Positions 44,150 through 56,465 of a DNA stretch of 64,000 nucleotides are shown here, piece after piece. The notes under the pieces are model-generated. The model searched no databases. It was given only the letters and a program-made list of their open reading frames with translations, and was not told where the DNA came from. The stretch is taken from the NCBI RefSeq assembly GCF_014633365.1, contig NC_068340.1:37782328-37846327 (forward strand). The letters run 5' to 3'. Every line of letters starts with the position of its first letter. Position 1 is the first letter of the stretch. This DNA is from Diospyros lotus (Eukaryota > Streptophyta > Magnoliopsida > Ericales > Ebenaceae). Made by a program: the position numbers and the translations under genes.

Positions 44150-45807
44150 CATTTGTGCTTATGCTATGCCTATGTACATTCAGATTTATGTATTTATATT
44201 ATAATAATTTGATGGTATTTTGGTTAATAATTCTCTTCCTTTTTCAACTATATATATATAGTTGATAAGATTGTCAGTCAACTTGTTTAAAAGTTTAAAC
44301 TAATAAAAAATAGATAGATTGTCAACCATATATGATTGCCACTAAAATAAAATATCCATTAAATTGGCAGTCAAAAATGTCATTAATTAGAAGGTCTCCA
44401 TGGTGACATTTTTTTATTGGTTTGGTAGCGCTGAAGAAACATGCATGCAAAGGATACTCAAAATGATTGATATCATAAAAATGACAAGGTACAAAAAAAA
44501 GTATGAGAACAGCCCCTAATTATTTTAAGAATATTAAAAAAATTATTATTCATCTTCAGCTAATAACATCTTGATTCAAAGATTTGTCCTATAAAATATG
44601 AGCTCTTAAGTTTAAGTTATAGAATTTCTTATAACTTAAATGTTGGTTTTCTTTAATTTATGAGTAGCCTTGTACTACGTAATCTATGATTTCATTTGAT
44701 ATATTCTATCTATAAATCATATGCATGTGTATTGAATTACTTGATATTCTATACCCATAAAAAAAATTCATTATTCATCCCAATCACCTTCACTTAGAAT
44801 TCTATATTATTATTATTTTTTTTTTTGGCCAAATTTTTAATTGTTTGTCTATGGATAACAATTTAAACCCATCGAGCTAATATTATATCACTGACGTCCT
44901 CACTCCAATTATGTGAAACCTGTTGATTGAGTTTAGGCAAAATAATATTTAAATGTCCCTACATGTCAAAAAGTCAAATATCAAATAACATTTTTTCAAT
45001 TTTTAATAAAACTCAAGAAGGGTTTTGATTTCATATTCCACAAATTTTATATATATATATATATCACTTTTCGCGTCTTTGTTAAGAGTTTTATAAGCTA
45101 ATCACGGATGTCATTTCTTTTCTTTTTTTTCAAAGCAGCCATCACAAATGTTATCTAGAGGGGCTCAAAAAAGAAAAGAGAAGTGTTAAAATGGTCTAAC
45201 TAGTTTTCTAACTTTTGAATTAAGAGTTTTATATATTAACATTGTATATAGATAATGTTTAAATTTCATTTAATAATACGGTTTATAATCCATTAAATAT
45301 AAAATAACAAAATATTAAATTAGCAGTTATCGTTGGACCTCAATGCAAGTTGTCCCTATTCTTTGGTTCTATGGCTTTCAAGAGGACCGCATTAACCATT
45401 TGCACAAACAACAATTAAAGTAGTGTCTAACTCTATTTATACTACATTAATTAATGTGAATCTAAATCCTAAATTAAACCCCTAATTAAGGCGCCTCAAT
45501 TAAGTCGGAATCAAATTGCACGTAACCCACTATATAGTGTACCTCTAATTCCAATCAAGAGCGAAATCACACTCAGGCGATTCCCATGGCATATCACAAA
45601 CCGATTGGCATTTACTCATATTTTACGAAAATTACAAATTAAAAGTATATATATATATAAATAGGTGTTACACAAAACAAAATATATATATATATATATA
45701 TATATAGAAAAACAAATGAAAGAATATAAGCATGACATGCATGAATAAATTTATTCTACATCATTCATTTCTACGCTACTTACAAGTAAAGTCTAAAACA
45801 CCTAAAA
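44150..45807. repeat. Convergent intergenic block repeated inverted at 17615-20090
   Basis: The 3' flank of the 45808 gene followed by the 3' flank of a lost subfamily B gene (match to 20030-20085 at 44156-44215). At the site of the CACTA-type MITE of the sister loci only CACTATATAGTG is present (45528-45539). (TA)n tracts at 45050-45064 and 45683-45706. No gene is seen. Confidence 0.8.
45528..45539. mobile_element. 12-bp palindrome at the CACTA MITE site
   Basis: CACTATATAGTG replaces the ~310-bp MITE found at 17858-18173 and 61057-61363, with the same flanking sequence on both sides (GTAACCCAC-type on the left, GTACCTCTAATT on the right). It reads as the two transposon tips joined together. 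Confidence 0.6.
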
Positions 45808-46455
45808 TTATCTGCATTTCACATTCTGTAGCTGCTTGGTGATGGTGTTGACTTCCATGTTGCAATTCATTTCGGCAGATTTCTTCTTTTTCAACATGAA
45901 CATTATGGTCACCTTCCCATCCAGCTTAGACGCGCTCGTTAATGGTAGAATCCCAGAACTTAACTCCCTCTCCAATTCTGAATTGCCTGCCAGACTCGCC
46001 GGCGCAACCAAGTCCACCGCAACGTCCAGCTTCTTGGTAGATCGGAAATTGGCCTTGGACTTGCTGACGGCGCCTCTGCCGACTTGGGTACCGTTGTAGT
46101 AGAAGAAGATGGCGGTGTTGTCGAACTTGTAGGGACCAAAGTTGTTGTTCTTCACCCCAAGCTGAGCGTTCATTCTCAGATTAAACGAAGCGTTGGATGT
46201 TTGAACCTCGAAAGCGCCGAAAGTGGCCTCTCGGACCCGAAACTTCGGCGTTCTGAACTTCATCACCGTCATGGAGAAGAGAACTATGATGCCGGTTTGG
46301 AAGATGACGAAGGCTACTATATAGAGCAGCCACTTCATCCGCTTCTGGCGGCGGAGCTCGTCGTCGGGCAGAGCCACGGCAGCCTCTGCGTCATGCTTGG
46401 CCCTGGGAAGATCGGACTGAGGAAGCTCTGGATGGACCTGAGGCTTCTCTGCCAT
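45808..46455 (-). CDS. LEA_2 (NDR1/HIN1-like) membrane protein, subfamily A
   Basis: Intact 215-residue intronless gene, with the same domain layout as the 16967 gene. Residue 179 is D, residue 114 is A (N113 sequon lost), and N88 and N121 sequons are kept. The start ATG and leader align with all A genes. A polyadenylation signal AATAAA (minus strand, 45750-45755) follows the stop by about 55 bases, as in the 16967 gene. The 3' flank and most of the upstream flank agree with the 61606 gene, so this is a standard A locus. The identity with the 31106 gene over 0.89 kb suggests it as the donor of that tract. Functional role by family only: stress/defence-related membrane protein. It converges with the broken gene at 42617. 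Confidence 0.93.
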   Translation of the reverse strand: MAEKPQVHPELPQSDLPRAKHDAEAAVALPDDELRRQKRMKWLLYIVAFVIFQTGIIVLFSMTVMKFRTPKFRVREATFGAFEVQTSNASFNLRMNAQLGVKNNNFGPYKFDNTAIFFYYNGTQVGRGAVSKSKANFRSTKKLDVAVDLVAPASLAGNSELERELSSGILPLTSASKLDGKVTIMFMLKKKKSAEMNCNMEVNTITKQLQNVKCR

Positions 46456-47100
46456 TGATTATATATGTAAATTCTGGGCTGGGTTCGATCTAACGAGACA
46501 ATATAGATGGATAGATAGATAGATAAGAGTCGATTATCTGTTTGCTAGAATTGGTGAGGCTGTGAAGTGATTGATGGTGAGCTCAAGGCAAGGCCATATA
46601 TATATACATATATACATATAAAATCGATCGAACAAATTAGAACGAGTTCCAAAAATGCAGGGCGTGTGGAAAATTAAAAGCGGCGGTGCTTGTTTGAAGT
46701 TTCCATAAATATGAACCTTCTTGACGGTTTGACCCATCAGAACCTTCTTATCTATCCGTTGCACTAAATGATTTGAGCCTCATAAATATGAAAATTATTT
46801 TTCTTCTTTTTCCATCCATAACAACGGCAAACGGAATTTTAATCATGAATAATTTTGCATTTCATTTCCAGAATTTTTCATACATAATTATGGAAATGAT
46901 TTTTTTTCTTTTAAAAAGAATTATATAAATAATTTTCTACAAGCAAATTAGGTTCAGATTAAAACATTATTTGCATAAAATTCTTTACAAACCTCTAAAC
47001 AAAAAAGGCCAAATTTTTATCAATAAAATATTTTTTATACAAAATATATTTTCTAAATAAATATTATATATATATATATATAAACTGAGTTCAAATTAAA
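46456..47100 (-). promoter_or_regulatory. Promoter and upstream flank of the 45808-46455 gene
   Basis: Leader with (GATA)n at 46508-46524, TATA tract 46595-46622 and the distal block GACGGTTTGACCCATCAGAA. Beyond 46824 it continues with ACGGCAAACGGAATTTTAAT and AT-rich sequence shared with 62590-62950, upstream of the 61606 gene. This is therefore the ancestral A-type upstream flank. Confidence 0.65.
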
Positions 47101-47489
47101 TTGTTTACATTTTGGTTTTAATTTGTTAACAAAATTTTCAATGCCTTATTTGAGATTGGGACGAGATAGTTTGATAACATATAAGATTATTTGATAAATT
47201 GGTAAGTTTAGTTAAAGTTTAATATTATAATTGTCTAGCAAAATACATTAACTTTGAGAGCTAAAAAAACATTTAGACTCACTTAATGCATCAAAATATT
47301 CAATTTGATTTTGGATCTCTCAGCACACATAACATAAGTTGAGTTAAATTGAAAGTAATTAAAGTGTGCAAAACATGTTTTTTATTAAATACAAATCCAA
47401 ACTTAAAAGCTAAACAGCACCCAAATGATCAATCTATTTTTGATAGAAGAAAAATAAAACTTTGATTTGTTAATAATTAATGCTAGCTA

Positions 47490-47507
47490 GGGGGGGGGGG
47501 GGGGGGG
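47490..47507 (+). repeat. Run of 18 G
   Basis: An uninterrupted G18 followed by GATCC in an otherwise AT-rich region. Its length may be an assembly estimate. Confidence 0.9.
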
Positions 47508-48435
47508 ATCCGTTGATGCATGTCTTGATGATGCGTTTGTTTCTATTTGATTTTCCGTTGCTTGAAATTACTTACTAATGATGTTTGTTTGCTTAATTCT
47601 ACGTACGAGAGAAGGGCTTTAATTACATAATATATGTTTAATTTGTTAGTACATAGACGAATATATATATATATATATGCTAGCTATATATTGTCATTAA
47701 TTATTCTTAATTTATTACATTGCACCTTCGGATATTTATTTATATATAGCTAGATTCCTAATCCTAACTATTTAATTTATTTATACTTATTATTTTTAAC
47801 GATATACAATTGGTCGGGAGGTTTGTCTTTCCACGCATGCAGTTTTTCCTTACTTTCAGAATATGGTAATTAAAAAAATCTGAATACCATTATTTATATA
47901 TATGTAACAAATTTATATACTTTTAATAAATAAATGATTACAATACTTTAATTTATCTTAAATATATAGCACACAATATACTGATGTACTGATACTTGAG
48001 TAGTTCCCACGTGTTATTTACTTTGAAATTGAAATTGAATAAGTAAATAATACATTAATGTTAATATATATATATATAATAATATACAATGAATAATTCT
48101 CGATCGTGCAGATTAATTACTCTCTTCTGTCACACAAAAAGTAACTTTTCCACCTCCAGATTTACCATTTTCAAATTTCTAAAGGGAAGACTTAATTCAC
48201 TAATAAGAAAATGAAAACAAAATGTAAAACGCCGCTTAAGGAAGTTTGGATAATTTGACCGATTCCAATTCATACCCAAAAGTCTCAACTCGTTTAGATA
48301 ATTTGACCGAATCCAATTCATACCCTAAAGTCTCAACTCGTTTAGACTTCGAGGCACTATTAGCAACGATTATTATTTTTGCTTTTAAAACTTAGTGATG
48401 TACGTTGAGAGGATGAATGAACAAGCATATATACT
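47508..48435. repeat. Segment repeated inverted at 6880-10000
   Basis: Contiguous counterpart of the two blocks 6880-7133 and 9612-10000; it shows the uninterrupted arrangement. 48240-48320 contains a short tandem duplication of GACCGATTCCAATTCATACCC with AAAGTCTCAACTCGTTTAGA, two copies. Confidence 0.7.
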
Positions 48436-48444
48436 AACTACTTA

Positions 48445-50870
48445 GTGAGCATTCAAATCCCGCTCAAGGGTGTTTGGGAAGGAGTTAGAATAAGCACTAG
48501 AAATTAATTTTGTATAGATCAAAGTGTGAAATATTAGAGCTACATGATTTTACCCTTTACATAGGTTGAATTCCCAATGATTGAACGAGATTCTCGGCCC
48601 AATCATCTCTCGATATTTTTTAATCAGATAGTGGGACACAATCATCTCTAGAGGCTTTTAGACTATGGTGTATGATAATCTTAGTGTAGACCACTTCTCT
48701 GGGTAACAGAAAAGAGAGTATACCACTTGTCACATTATGGTAGTTAGCAATAATTGGTGGGATATATGGCTAACCATGATTTGCTCGTTATTAAAACAAG
48801 TATGGATAAATTTTATAAATAAATATAAAAGGTGCATGCCATTGTCTGTTGCTCATTCATCTCTTTTTCCATAGTAGTCGATGCAACCGTTGCATCATCG
48901 TTATCTTCACCTTGCCATCATCGCCTTACCTTATTGTCATCATCTTATCTCGTCGATCGCCCTTGTATCCTCGATAGAGGAAGGATGAAGCGACGGTCAC
49001 TGAGGCAATAGCAATAAGACAAGGTGATGGTAGCTAGGCGACGGCAACAATTACATTGGCGACCATGGGAAGAAAAAAGAGAAACCAGTGGGCACTAGCA
49101 CATTTTATAAATGTGCAATGTGAGAGAAGACATTTTGATGTTTTAGACCCCCTTCGGTAAGCCCTTCTATGCTTCTCAGACAAAGTGGTTTAATTCAGAA
49201 GGTATTGCCACCAAGGCTCCATGTAATGATGACCTCACTAATTTTAATTTGATGTTTAATTTTCAAATATTACATGTCAATTAAATTCAAGCTAAATTAT
49301 GATTTGTACAGTACTTTTTATTTTTATCGTCAAACTCTAGGATTTTATTAAATTACTAGATTAAGAGCAATAGATGGAATTTTTTCCAAAGTGAAAGTAT
49401 GTTTTGGGTTTGAGAGCATTTTTTAAAATATATATATAATAATAAAATTCCCAATTTTTTTAAACAAAACATAGTGTTACGTACAATATCCTCAGCCAAC
49501 TACATGTTTGTCACGTATATAAACTTATAATAAAAATATAAGCTCTATTTAACATATTCATAAATTTATTCTTATCATGAATATGTTTTAATATGTGATT
49601 AATTTAAAGTATTATTATTGAGATGATGTCTGCCATCACAAAATCTTACCCAAAACATTTGACCAGACTAGGAACCATATATGTTTTGAACTTCCCTTTG
49701 CCTGAAGTCATTTACTGCGATAGGATAGCTGTTGATACTGCATGAATTCACAATTTGAATTCTCAAATTTGATATAATTTTTGAATTGAATTAATTCAAA
49801 TCTATAGAAAAATCCAGAGTTGGAAAGAATTGAAAGTGAATTGATGAATCTAAAGTGAATCATGAATCACTAGATTCTTATTAAACCAAAAAATTTAAAA
49901 GAAATCAGAAAAATATGAACACTCCATGTCTATCTTTTAATTATATTTATTTATAGTTTATGTTGGTTTTGTGTTTCTAAATAAGGTCTAAGACGGTAAC
50001 ATTTTTTAGGTGGGTCTAATTTTCATACGCCTCATCCCATGATTGAAATATAATCCTTATCATCACTAATTGACAGTACAAAAATAGAAATCAGACTAAA
50101 TTCATTTGTCATTTCTTTGGAAGAGAAATTAACATAACTCTATTTACTCAAGAAATAGGAAGTCCAGCCCATTTGCTTGTGTAGCCCATTTGTTGTGTTG
50201 TCCTAGCTGTCGATATATATATTTATGTCTTGGAAGACTCTCGTTCTCCCTTTCTCTTTCTTGTCAATGTCGATGACCCCTCCTCATTTATCGACTTTTC
50301 TTGTCGCTTTATGCGGGGTTTCCTTGTTGATTTATGCGATGATCTCCTTGTCATTCTTGGATTGCGACTCATTAATTTTCCTTTCTATATATTCAGTATG
50401 GTCAATCCTTGAGAGGTAAGTTTGTGCAATCTTGATCTATTCTCGGCTTCTCGCTTTATCTTCGTGATTCTTGTTCTTGTGTGGAGTCTACTTCATGTAG
50501 AGCATCCGTTTTCTCTTGAGTGGGTGAACAAATTGGGTTTGGGCTTTGTTGAGGTTTGGTGATTCTATTCTCGGTGTTACCTAGTTAAGTGGTGATTCGA
50601 TTGTTTAGATTTGAGCTTTGAATGTCTTTATCATGACTTGTCACAGAGTTTTTATTATATTTTGTGTGTGTTTGCTTGATTCTAATTTCGGTTAATATTT
50701 ATATTAATCATTTTTTTTATAGATCTTCTGCTCACAATTTATATATGTTTAAGGAACTTAAGTATTAACTATTAACTATCTTGTTAGCTTTTACACTAGT
50801 AATAAATAACGGAGTCCAATCTGCATTAGAATTAATAACCAGAAAAATATGAGGGTTTTAGAGAAAAAGA
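48445..50870. repeat. Segment repeated inverted at 21110-23470
   Basis: See the partner block for landmarks. Between 48830 and 49250 the match is lost: a mildly GC-rich stretch with CATCATCGCC-like motifs stands here instead. The unit end at about 48.44 kb directly adjoins the start of the 6.88-kb-type unit. Confidence 0.7.
49961..50736 (+). mobile_element. Solo LTR (Copia-like), 776 bp, target duplication GTTTA/ATTTA
   Basis: It begins TGTTGGTTTTGTGTTTC and ends TCTTCTGCTCACA. Flanks GTTTA (49956-49960) and ATTTA (50737-50741) differ at one base. The inverted copy at about 21.58 kb reads through this site without the insertion. Short open frames inside (50225-50419) have no family resemblance. 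Confidence 0.8.
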
Positions 50871-50999
50871 AACTATTTGGATTAATGTAAGTTTGAGAAT
50901 TTGAGACGAGATAAATTAAGGAATGAGAAAAGTCGGCTTAAGGCATAGGCCTAGGGTCCCAAAAAGGGGAGGGGGGCAAAAAAATTGAAATTCTCGTCC

Positions 51000-51560
51000 A
51001 TGGCTTGGGGCCTGGGATTGTAATTCATGAAATTGTCGACTTCGTTGAGTAACAACAATGTGGGTTCGGCGGCCTCGTTCCCGGAGAAGTCCAGTCAGCG
51101 TCGCTTCTTGGGGCTACCGTCGTCCTAATCCGGGAACACGATGTAGAAACTGGTGTAATCCTCCTGGGAGAGAAACAGAAAGAAACAGAAAGGCAGACAA
51201 CTCCATCAAGTGGACAACAAATCTAATGAGAAAAGCGCGCTTGGAGTTGAAATGTGAACGGAGAAGACAGTTTGAAAAATGGGGAAAATGGGGGAGGATG
51301 TATGCATATATGGGGGGTGGGGGGCAAGCGTGTGAGAGAGTGTGAAGGCGGAGGGGAAGAAGGTCCGAGGAGATTGAGGAGGGAGGGGTGACTCGGACTT
51401 TGTACTTTTTAGGATTATTATTATAATATTAAAACCTGGGTTGGTTGGTTTACGCGGTTGGGGATAGGATAGCGCGAGCGAGGAACGCCCAATGGGATTC
51501 AGCACATGCCTTTCCTTTCCTTCCTCTTGTTTTGCTTTGTTTTGTGTTGTTTCTTGTGGG
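51000..51560 (-). other. GC-rich island, possible promoter and first-exon fragment of an unidentified gene
   Basis: This stands out from the AT-rich surroundings. On the minus strand a CT-rich, leader-like stretch (51400-51200) is followed by GC-rich sequence (51160-51010) with several short open frames but none that I recognise, and with stops in every frame. It could be the 5' end of a truncated gene or captured gene DNA next to a repeat (the CTTAAGGC-type motif near 50940). No product is assigned. Confidence 0.25.
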
Positions 51561-53020
51561 CATGTTTAGGTTTGGCGAGTCCGAAAATTGCCCACACTTC
51601 CCCTAAATCAGTGGAAAGAGAGCCATTAACTTGAAAAAAATCCTACACATTACATTACATAACTTAAACTTTCCAAGTTAAAAAAAACCTAATTTGTTAT
51701 TCTATTAAAGAAAAATCTTTATAAAAGGGATTTTCAATATTTTAGATAAAATTTAAAAACAGCATCAAGTGTTTCTCGTTCTGGGTGAATTCATAAAAGT
51801 GTTAAAATTAGCTGTTTTTTTTAGAGAGATTTATATACATTTTAGGGTTTTTTAATTTCAAAAATTAGATTAACTTGGTATTCAATTTGGTTTTGGAAAT
51901 AACACCAACTCTAAATGTAAGTGTAACACAATAAATATTAAGTAATTTGATTATATTATTGATTGAAAAATATTCATTTTTTAAATTAGAATATACAAAT
52001 TTAATTAATGATTTTATATATTAAGAAATAAAAAATAAATAATTTTATTATTTTTTAAAAGATCATTAAATTAGTTATCTCCCTCAGCGTCAACCCTTGA
52101 GTGAGCCATGTGTTAGGCATCTCCAACCTTCTTCCCTATTTCACTCCCTATTATATTATAAATAATTTACTTTCTATTCTAATTTTGCATAAAAATGTGT
52201 GTGCGCTCCGACCACACTCCATATTCTCCTCTTTATTTTATTCTTTATCCCACTTATTTATCAATAAATTACAATTCTATTTATTTTACCTCACTTATAA
52301 TTTTTATTATTATAAAAATTTATTATTTATTTGATAATTTAATTTGATAATTCGCATACAATAAAATGTATAATCAAATATACAAAATAATCAAATATTC
52401 GTATACAAAAAAATATATAATCAAATATACAAAAAAATCAAACCAACGCATATATAAATATATAATATATGATATTATATATTGCTTGCATATTATTTGT
52501 TTTCTTATCTATTTATATTATTTGCATAAATCTGAAATATGATATTATGATTTTGTTTAATTTTAAATATAATTTTGATTTTGGTAAAATATAATATTAA
52601 GATTTTATACAATTTTACATACATCTTTCAATTCAAGCAATACAAATAAATAAATAAATAATAACATACAAATATACATAATTATTTATATATAAAATAA
52701 TTATAAAATACATAAAATTTTATGTTTTGTATGAATGATAAAGAGAAGAAATATAATTGTATTGTGAGGGATATATGAATATATATTTTTATTAAAAATA
52801 AATATTATAATATTATAGTTTATGGTTTGATTTTAATTTTATAATTTAAAAAATAAAACAAAACTATAAAATATTTTTTTAAAAATAAAAACCCAAACTA
52901 TATTCTTAAAAGTTACAACAAGTTACAAGCCAAAAATTTTAAAAGTAATAAAATAGGTTTAATTTAGTTTAGATAGATAATTTTCTATAATATGTTTTTA
53001 GTTTATAATTATATTTAAAA
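51561..53020. other. AT-rich intergenic, no gene seen
   Basis: Low-complexity A/T sequence, with imprecise repeats of AATCAAATATACAAAA-like sequence near 52370-52440. No coding, RNA or transposon ends found. Confidence 0.45.
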
Positions 53021-53027
53021 AATATAT

Positions 53028-53190
53028 TTGTGTATATTTATATATATGTAAATCTTTTATGTGATATATATACTCAATTTGTGTATATTTATAGATTTGT
53101 AAATCTTTGTGTAATATATATTTAGTTTGTGTATTTATACATATGTAAATCTTTGGTGTAATATATATATTTAGTTTGTGTATATTTGTA
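53028..53190 (+). repeat. ~50-bp tandem repeat, about 3.3 copies
   Basis: Copies start near 53030, 53081, 53129 and 53178 with TTTGTGTATATTTATA, then a TGTAAATCTTT block and a GTAATATATAT block. The following 53190-53560 is a GC-richer stretch (GGAGGCGGATGACGG, GACGACGTAGGC) of unknown origin with no recognisable gene. Confidence 0.75.
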
Positions 53191-53929
53191 TTTAGATTAG
53201 CAATAAACAGTAGCGAACGGTGGAGGCGGATGACGGAGAAAGAAGGAGATGGAGGTGTCGATGGTGGCAAACGGTGACATGAGAGAAGCACTGGGTGAGA
53301 ATAGAAGACCTAGAGAGACAAAGAGAAGAGGGCATTGAGCATTGAGCACTGACCATCTCCCACCAACGTAGGCGAGCTCATCGGTGACTGATTTCCTTCG
53401 TTTTCGAGCTTGTTGACGATTCCTTTGTCTTCAAGCTCATTGACGACGTAGGCAACGACCGCTGGTAGAAGACCAACGATGGCAAGAACAAATGTCGAAT
53501 GGTCGAAGATGAAGTAGATGCATGTTGACGCCCAACGCCACTATTGGTAGTGATCCGATAATGATAGAAATGAATATTTAATGATCAGAGGTAGAGGAGA
53601 TACAGTGTAGAGAGGGAGAAAGAGAGATGGAGATGCAATGGAGAGAGAGACACTCTGAAGTGAGAGAGGGGGTGGGGGAGTATGAAGAAAAACTCCAATT
53701 TTAGACGTTTCTTTAGATAATTTGATTTTAATTTATCATGATATTTTAGTGTCAAATAAATAGCCAAATAAATATTATCTGCTTCCAGTTCCAGGAAGGT
53801 GCCTCTCGGCCCTAAGATATTTATGGGATTGATGACTGACTACTGGGCACAGATTTTTCTTTTTTCCAAAAAAATAAACAAATTGGAAATGATCTTCAGA
53901 TCAGTAACGGTAGAGGATGCTTAAAGTGC

Positions 53930-54359
53930 CACCATAAAGTAGTTAACGGTGGAATTCCTCTGAATGCATGTTTCTTCAGCGCTACCAAACCAATAAAAAA
54001 ATGTCAAAGGTACCAAAAAAAAAATGAGAATGGCTCCTAATTAATTTGAGAAAATTAAAAAAATTTATTATTCATCTTCAGCTAATTATTAATAACATCT
54101 TGATTCAAAGATTCGTCCTATAAAATATGAACTGAATGTTGGTTTTCTTCAAGTTATGAGTAGCCTTGTAATCTATTATTTCATTTGGTATATTCTATAA
54201 ATCATATTCATGTTTACTTACTTGACATTCTATACCCTTAAAAAAAAATATTATTCATGGCAACCACCTTCACTTAGAATTCTATATTGTTTTTTTCTTT
54301 TGCCAAATTTTTAATTATTTGTCTATGGATAACAATTTAAACCTATCCAACTAATATTA
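53930..54359. repeat. Distal part of the third A-type 3' flank
   Basis: Matches 18930-19450 in reverse complement, and continues at 56466-56876 and 60690-61605 once the LTR insertions are skipped. Close to its left end (about 53953-54007) the segment ending AACCAATAAAAAAATGTC is in the opposite orientation from its neighbours. Confidence 0.7.
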
Positions 54360-56465
54360 TGTAGCAACCCGTGAAACGTAACTTAATTTAATTATTAGTT
54401 ATTGGGTTAATTTAATTTAAATAAAATATTAAACTATGTTATTAATAACTACAATAGTAATCAGTAGTATGAGAATAATGACATTAACAATTATAATAAT
54501 AAGAGTAAAAATAAATTCATTATCAAGTATAATAATAATAATAAATTATTATAAGAGTAGGGAAATTGGAGGATGGCGTGAAGTTTTCCTGGATTTGTTC
54601 AATTCCATAGGATGTTTGACTTGGCATTGAAATTAGAGTGAGGGGAAATTAATTAAAGGAGCAGCCAGCGCAGGCAGCAGCTTCTGCTGCCCACGTGGCT
54701 ATTTCTCCACCAAGTTTTTTCTTTAAATTAGAGCCATTAACTTGCCCCTTAAATGGCTTAATTAAACAGCCTTTGGAGCAATTAATCGGAAGGAATTGGG
54801 CAGAATCAAAGAGAGCGCGCGCGCGACAGCAGAAAGTAGAGAGAAAATTGAGATTTTTTAAAAAAAATCTCACTTTTAATTGCAAACCGAGAGTACCAGG
54901 TAATTCAGGGAGTCGAATACTACATTCTGTACGGTCAGAATTTCGTTTCAAGTCCAATTTTATTAATTTTGGCAAATAATTGGGATATTGCAGTTTGTAT
55001 AATTTTTACTGTTTTTGGACCGAACGAGCCTAAGGATATCTCTGATAAGGCAAGTTCTTCTTACCTATCTCGTCGTTTCTATCGTTGGCGATTTATTGGG
55101 CCTCCCTTCGTTTGTTTCGGCCATTAATTAATTATGAAGCTTTTAAACGGTTAGTTTAAGATTTAATTTATTAAATGGATCTCGTGGGTTTTATTCGTTG
55201 GTTGCCTACGGGGGTTTGTGCCACCCCCTGCCTGTTGGGAATGATGCCGTACTCACCCGGGGCTAGGTTCTTAGCGGATCGGGTATTAATTGGATTTTTG
55301 GTTATTTTCTGGCTGGAGCGGTTGTGTAGTGGGGGCTAGGAGCGGCGGTTCGGTGACGGAGTGACTGTCGTACGGTCTACCTTAGGCCGCCGGCGAGTCT
55401 CTCCTACCCACTGATCGTTGACCGGTGCCAGGCACTACTGACTAGCTTAGCCGTTATGTGATTATAGCATACCTGCTTATATTTTATTCTCGTTGCATGT
55501 TTTGATGTGCACATGGGTACGGGTTGCATGTTGGGATTAACATGATTTGGTTATGCTTGGTCACGGGCATTTTAGCTTGACCAGGATACATCCAGCACAG
55601 GCATATGCATTGCGTGTGGCTTACTATATGGGCGGAGCATGGCCTGATGCCTGGATGTATGGGCGCCTTGTATCACGTCGATGCTCACTACGCCATTGCA
55701 TTTTATGTGCATTGCATGGCTATTGATAGTATTTAGTTCTCGGACGGGAGTACCGTTCCGAGGGAGCCTATGGCTCGGTTGTCGGGAGTACCGACATGGA
55801 TACGGGTGACGGGAGTACCGCCCCGGGACAGTGCGCACAGGTTTGTTGAGGATATTGTTGCCTTTCAGGGCAGCGGCAGGTTGGTATGGGACTTGGGTGC
55901 CAGGTGTCTTGTGTGGGCCCCAAGGACCGGTAAGTGCTCTTACTATACTGCACTGTTGTGTTGTAGCGTCTTATGACTTGTGTGTACTTGTGGGGCTGTG
56001 TTTGGGATGGTCTCTTCTTTTATTTATAGTCTTTCATTTCTTATAAACTTGCTGAGTCTTGCGACTCACCTTGCTTTCCATCATTCCAGGTAAGCGTAAA
56101 GCAAAGGCCGAGGGCGAGGATCGTTCCACTTAGCAGCCGGCCGCGTTGGTAAGGTGTACAGTTAGCTGCCCCCGTCATCTCTGATGTTTTGCTAGAGTCG
56201 TTGTCTTTTATTTTTGACTGTGCCAGGTTGTCATTTGTACCTCCTATTGTTGGCACAGGGTCTGTATGTATTTTTATATACTCCATGACCGCTGTATCAG
56301 CGGGGTACCTGCGGACATGCATGTATATCATTTTGCTTCCGCTGTTAAATTTCTTATTTATGCATGCCAAGGCATTTTTGTCTTTTGTCTATTCCTCTTC
56401 CCTTCTGTGAGCGCACTCGTTCGGATAGACCGAGTGGTTGAGATATCCGGGCGGGGGTGCTTACA
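54360..56465 (+). mobile_element. Solo LTR family A, 2106 bp, target duplication TATTA
   Basis: It begins TGTAGCAACCCG and ends GGGTGCTTACA, flanked by TATTA on both sides (54355-54359, 56466-56470). The copy at 18.93 kb is an empty site with one TATTA. The interior near 56050-56100 holds GACTCACCTTGC and CATTCCAGGTAAGCG, shared with the minus-strand copy at 58283-60532. There is no internal retroelement region. Open frames inside (for example 54649-54979, 55572-56577) have no known domains and are not annotated. Confidence 0.9.

Noticed and set aside
53190..53560. Gene in the GC-richer stretch with ATGACGG and GACGACG motifs
   Set aside because: Short disconnected frames only; similar motif-rich stretches at 33.0 and 48.9 kb suggest repetitive DNA.
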